From an uncultured Oscillibacter sp. (lineage in GTDB: Bacteria; Bacillota; Clostridia; Oscillospirales; Oscillospiraceae): 7,466 nucleotides of DNA. Each line of letters opens with the position of its first letter. Position 1 is the stretch's first letter. The notes beneath the pieces are model-generated. The model saw nothing but the letters and a program-made list of their open reading frames with translations, had not been told where the DNA came from and did no database searches. The translations under genes and the position numbers were made by a program. Positions 4,985-7,466 of this stretch are shown one piece after another. The DNA is taken from positions 1 through 7,466 of the forward strand of contig CAMNAE010000072.1 in assembly GCA_946530565.1 (NCBI GenBank). Reading direction: 5' to 3'.

Positions 4985-6376
4985 TCATTTGTTTCTGTAG
5001 CCCATTGGGGTGTAAGCGCGGTGCTCCTCGACGCACTCATAGCGCGGGCGGATCAGCTTGCCGCCCTGGTAGAGCTCCTCCATGCGGTGCGCGCCCCAAC
5101 CGGCGATACGGGAGACCGCGAAGATCGGCGTATAGAGCTCACGCGGAAGACCGAGCATCTCATAGACGAAGCCGGAGAAGAAGTCGATATTCGTCGCGAG
5201 AGCCTCCTTCCCCTGCCGCTCCATCAAAAGACGCTTGCCGATGCGCTCCACATTCAGATAGAGCTCGAGCTCGCGGTCGCGGCGCTTGGCCGCGGCAAGG
5301 CGGGTCACGAACTCGCGGAAGACCTCGCAGCGGGGGTCGTTGCGCGTGTAGACCGCGTGGCCGAGACCGTAGAGAAGCCCGCTGCCGTCGCCGACTTTTT
5401 TATCAAGCCGTGCGGTGAGATACTGCTCGAGCACCGCCTCGTCCTTCCACTCGTTCTGCGGGATTGCGGCCTTGATCTCGTCCATCATCTGCATGACCTG
5501 CATATTCGCGCCGCCATGGCGGGGACCCTTCAAAGAGCCGAGCGCGGCTGCGATCGCGGAATAGGTGTCGGTGCCGGTCGAGGTGACGACATGGTTGGTG
5601 AAGGTGGAGTTGTTGCCGCCGCCGTGGTCGGCGTGCAGCACGAGCGCGACATCGAGCGCGCGGGCCTCGAGGTCGGTATACTCGCGGTTCTCGCGCAGCA
5701 TCAGCAAAAAGTTCTCTGCCGTGGAGAGCGAAGGATGCGGGTTGTGGATGAACAGGCTCTCGCCGCTGGAATAGCGCATGGCCTGATAGGCGTAGATCGC
5801 AAGCACGGGCATATTGCTCATAAGCTGCAGGCACTGCCTGAGCACGTTTTCGGGGCTGATGTCGTTGGGCTTGTCGTCATAGCAGAAGAGCGTCAGCACA
5901 CCGCGCTGGATCGTGTTCATAAGATCGCGCGGCGGGTTCTTCAAAATGACATCGCGGAAGAAGTTCGTCGGGAGCGTGCGGTAGGAGGCAAGCTGCCCAC
6001 AGAAATCATCGAGCTGGGCGCGGTCGGGCAGCTCGCCGAAGAGCAGCAGATCCGCCGCCTCCTCAAATGCATAGCGGCCGCTGCCGCGCACGATCTCCCG
6101 CGTGTCGATGCCGCGGTAGTAGAGCGTGCCGTCGGCGGGGATGATGTGCTCAGCGCCCGTCTCATCGGTCTCGACCTCGTAGCTCTGGATCTCAGCCACG
6201 CGGGTGAGGCCTGTCAAAACGCCGCGGCCGTCCTTATCGCGCAGACCGCGCTTGACATGGTATTCCTCGTAGAGGCGCTGGTCGATGTAGTCCTTTTTCT
6301 CCCACTGCTCCTTGAGCGCCAGGATTTTAGGGGTGATGCGTGAGTATTCGTTCTCGCGTTTGTCGTTCCAGATCAT
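4985..6376 (-). CDS. Citrate synthase (citrate/2-methylcitrate synthase family)
   Basis: The 463-residue cytosolic enzyme would condense oxaloacetate with acetyl-CoA to citrate (gltA/citZ-type function). The family also includes 2-methylcitrate synthases that use propionyl-CoA, and sequence alone does not separate these. The catalytic triad is visible: the ADH histidine (LHADHGGGNNSTF, 247-259), His287 in GSLKGPRHGGAN (280-291), and Asp347 in GHAVYTRNDPR (339-349). The C-terminal RIAGWGAHRMEE (423-434) and RPRYE (443-447) are also standard. It is full length, with an N-terminal extension of about 50 residues before the conserved core, as in other Clostridia-type enzymes. The ATG at 6376 has GAGGAG about 9 nt upstream. 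It has its own promoter and terminator, so it is a single-gene unit. No aconitase or isocitrate dehydrogenase lies in the window, so a role in glutamate synthesis is only inferred. Confidence 0.94.
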   Translation of the reverse strand: MIWNDKRENEYSRITPKILALKEQWEKKDYIDQRLYEEYHVKRGLRDKDGRGVLTGLTRVAEIQSYEVETDETGAEHIIPADGTLYYRGIDTREIVRGSGRYAFEEAADLLLFGELPDRAQLDDFCGQLASYRTLPTNFFRDVILKNPPRDLMNTIQRGVLTLFCYDDKPNDISPENVLRQCLQLMSNMPVLAIYAYQAMRYSSGESLFIHNPHPSLSTAENFLLMLRENREYTDLEARALDVALVLHADHGGGNNSTFTNHVVTSTGTDTYSAIAAALGSLKGPRHGGANMQVMQMMDEIKAAIPQNEWKDEAVLEQYLTARLDKKVGDGSGLLYGLGHAVYTRNDPRCEVFREFVTRLAAAKRRDRELELYLNVERIGKRLLMERQGKEALATNIDFFSGFVYEMLGLPRELYTPIFAVSRIAGWGAHRMEELYQGGKLIRPRYECVEEHRAYTPMGYRNK

Positions 6377-6419
6377 GGCGGGGTGCTCCTCTCGCTTTAA
6401 CGTATTGAATGATGTTGCA

Positions 6420-6448
6420 ATTATAACGAATCACAGTTTCATTTTCAA
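6420..6448 (-). promoter_or_regulatory. Promoter of citrate synthase
   Basis: On the minus strand, -35 TTGAAA (6448-6443), a 17-bp spacer and a perfect -10 TATAAT (6425-6420). The start is predicted near 6413, with a leader of about 37 nt containing the ribosome site. An imperfect repeat AAGCG-N8-CGCTT (6447-6464) overlaps the -35 edge and could be an operator. Confidence 0.75.
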
Positions 6449-6690
6449 GCGTTAAACATCGCTTTTTCCCTGTCATCTTCGCCGAAATTTGCAAGTGATC
6501 GTGTTTTGTCTTGCATTTTTTCGTCAGACCGCTCTTCTGCTTCCCTGTACATCCCCGCCGCGGATGCCTGATCGGCACGCGATGTTGTGGCCGAACCCCC
6601 TGCCCTGCCCCAAGATATTGCAGCATAACACTTCATTTTAAGGTGTTATTCGCAGCTTTTATATTTAATTTATGGTTTTATTTGAAATTT
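6449..6690. other. Intergenic region between divergent promoters, no gene recognised
   Basis: About 240 bp separate the citrate synthase -35 from the polymerase control region. It has a GC-rich middle (about 6525-6612) and AT-rich flanks. Two weak inverted structures are visible. One is TGCAAG (6490-6495) with CTTGCA (6510-6515), followed by six T on the plus strand. The other is ATAACAC (6625-6631) with GTGTTAT (6643-6649). Short open frames here lack ribosome sites and recognisable protein. A small RNA cannot be excluded, but nothing specific supports one. Confidence 0.35.
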
Positions 6691-6694
6691 AACT

Positions 6695-6728
6695 CGAACA
6701 TATATTGCATCAATCGAACAAACGTAGT
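6695..6728. promoter_or_regulatory. Pair of LexA-like (SOS) boxes at the polymerase promoter
   Basis: CGAACATATATTGC (6695-6708) and CGAACAAACGTAGT (6715-6728) both match the left half and centre of the Gram-positive SOS box CGAACRNRYGTTYG, with degenerate right halves (TT and GT retained). They start 20 bp apart, about two helical turns. The first overlaps the -35 and the second fills most of the spacer up to the -10. This placement and the damage-repair gene downstream support LexA control; the poor right halves keep the call tentative. Confidence 0.55.
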
Positions 6729-6733
6729 ATAAT
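6705..6733 (+). promoter_or_regulatory. Promoter of the Y-family polymerase gene
   Basis: -35 TTGCAT (6705-6710), a 17-bp spacer and a perfect -10 TATAAT (6728-6733). Transcription should begin near 6740, giving a leader of about 25 nt that contains AAGGAGG. Confidence 0.75.
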
Positions 6734-6764
6734 GCAGGCACATTCACCAAAAGGAGGAAACGGC

Positions 6765-7466
6765 ATGAGCTGCTATATCGCCATCGACCTGAAGAGCTTC
6801 TATGCAAGCGTGGAGTGTGCAGACCGCGGGCTCGATCCGCTGAGCACCAACCTCGTCGTCGCCGACCCGACGCGCAGCGACCGGACGATCTGTCTGGCCG
6901 TCTCCCCCTCGCTCAAGGCCCACGGCATCCCGGCGCGTCCGCGCCTTTATGAGGTGATCGCGCGCGTTTCGGCGATCAACGCACGCCGGCGCGCCGCGGC
7001 GGGGACGGCACTGCAAGAGCACGTCTACGACGCCCGGCGCATCCGCGCCGAGCCGCAGCTTGCGCTCGACTACATCGTGGCGCCGCCGCGCATGCAGCGC
7101 TATCTCGAACTCAGCGACAGCATTGCGCAGATCTACCTGGACTTCGTCGCGCCTGAGGATCTTCACATCTACTCGGTCGACGAGGTTTTGATCGACGCCT
7201 CCGGCTATCTCTCAAACACGCTCAGCGCCCGCGATCTCACGACCTGCATGCTGCGCAGGGTGCTCAAGAAGACCGGCATCACAGCGACCGCCGGGATCGG
7301 GACGAACCTGTTTCTCGCGAAGGTCGCCATGGACATCGTGGCCAAGCACGCGCAGCCCGACGCGCAGGGCGTACGCATTGCGGAGCTCGACGAATATTCC
7401 TACCGCCGCCTCCTCTGGCCGCACCGCCCCATCCGCGACTTCTGGCGTGTGGGGCCCGGCTATGAG
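6765..7466 (+). CDS. Y-family DNA polymerase, UmuC/DinB-like (3' end outside window)
   Basis: An error-prone translesion polymerase that copies past damaged bases. The first 234 residues are present; related proteins run to about 400-500, so the rest of the thumb and the little-finger domain lie beyond the right edge. Motif I, IAIDLKSFYASVE (5-17), holds catalytic Asp8 and the likely steric-gate Tyr13. Motif III, YSVDEVLID (136-144), holds catalytic Asp139 and Glu140. TATAGIGTNLFLAKVAMDIVAK (173-194) is the typical palm/thumb segment. The stretch DYIVAPPRMQRYLELS (102-117) resembles the UvrX/UmuC-like branch found in Firmicutes more than classical DinB. The ATG at 6765 has AAGGAGG (6751-6757) 7 nt upstream. 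The LexA-like boxes over its promoter suggest damage induction. The frame is open to the window edge with no defect. Confidence 0.93.
   Translation, partial: MSCYIAIDLKSFYASVECADRGLDPLSTNLVVADPTRSDRTICLAVSPSLKAHGIPARPRLYEVIARVSAINARRRAAAGTALQEHVYDARRIRAEPQLALDYIVAPPRMQRYLELSDSIAQIYLDFVAPEDLHIYSVDEVLIDASGYLSNTLSARDLTTCMLRRVLKKTGITATAGIGTNLFLAKVAMDIVAKHAQPDAQGVRIAELDEYSYRRLLWPHRPIRDFWRVGPGYE

Noticed and set aside
4916..6343. 475-residue open frame on the plus strand opposite citrate synthase
   Set aside because: Antisense to a gene with all catalytic motifs; the composition (Ala/Val/Glu/Arg/His) is that of a shadow frame and no family is recognised.
6483..6523. Terminator or small RNA ending at the six-T run on the plus strand
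   Set aside because: The stem is only 6 bp with a 14-nt loop and there is no promoter or gene upstream on that strand.
6445..6636. 63-residue minus-strand frame upstream of citrate synthase
   Set aside because: No ribosome site precedes it, it runs over the citrate synthase -35 region and it shows no recognisable protein features.

Overview
The window is chromosomal DNA from a fairly GC-rich bacterium. Its features suggest a Clostridia member, most likely an Oscillospiraceae-type gut anaerobe. The grounds are AGGAGG-type ribosome sites, sigma-A type promoters, a Gly/Ser-rich lipoprotein linker of the kind common there, Gram-positive LexA-like boxes and a UmuC/DinB-like polymerase beginning IDLKSFYAS. 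This assignment is inference from sequence style, not a database match. I see no mobile element, CRISPR array, tRNA or rRNA.

Layout. Six genes lie in a row on the minus strand, and a seventh diverges on the plus strand. In transcription order on the minus strand: a citrate synthase (6376-4985) with its own promoter (6420-6448) and a strong palindromic terminator (4936-4961); a GntR-family FCD regulator (4864-4154) whose promoter abuts that terminator and carries a 21-bp palindrome; then a long leader and a complete TRAP transporter, dctP (3799-2702), dctQ (2571-2071) and dctM (2074-797). Last comes a beta-hydroxyacid dehydrogenase of the 3-hydroxyisobutyrate / tartronate-semialdehyde reductase family, cut by the left edge (689-1). 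On the plus strand a Y-family translesion polymerase starts at 6765 and runs off the right edge.

How it works together. The regulator, transporter and dehydrogenase look like one catabolic module. A surface lipoprotein (DctP) captures an organic acid, DctQ and DctM import it using an ion gradient, and the dehydrogenase interconverts a hydroxyacid and its semialdehyde. The dctP promoter is strong (TTGACA, 18 bp, TACAAT). Just downstream of its -10, at the predicted +1, sits a perfect 13-bp palindrome TTGGTCTGACCAA, which resembles FadR/PdhR-type GntR operators. The simplest reading is repression by the neighbouring regulator, relieved by the imported acid or a product. A 13-bp GC-rich stem between dctP and dctQ could set a higher level of binding protein than of membrane subunits. 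The substrate cannot be read from the sequence.

The polymerase belongs to a separate unit. Its promoter (TTGCAT, 17 bp, TATAAT) is overlapped by two CGAAC-type LexA-like boxes 20 bp apart, so SOS control is likely. Intergenic stretches above 300 bp are 3800-4153 (dctP promoter, operator and leader) and 6377-6764 (divergent promoters plus about 240 bp in which I recognise nothing definite).
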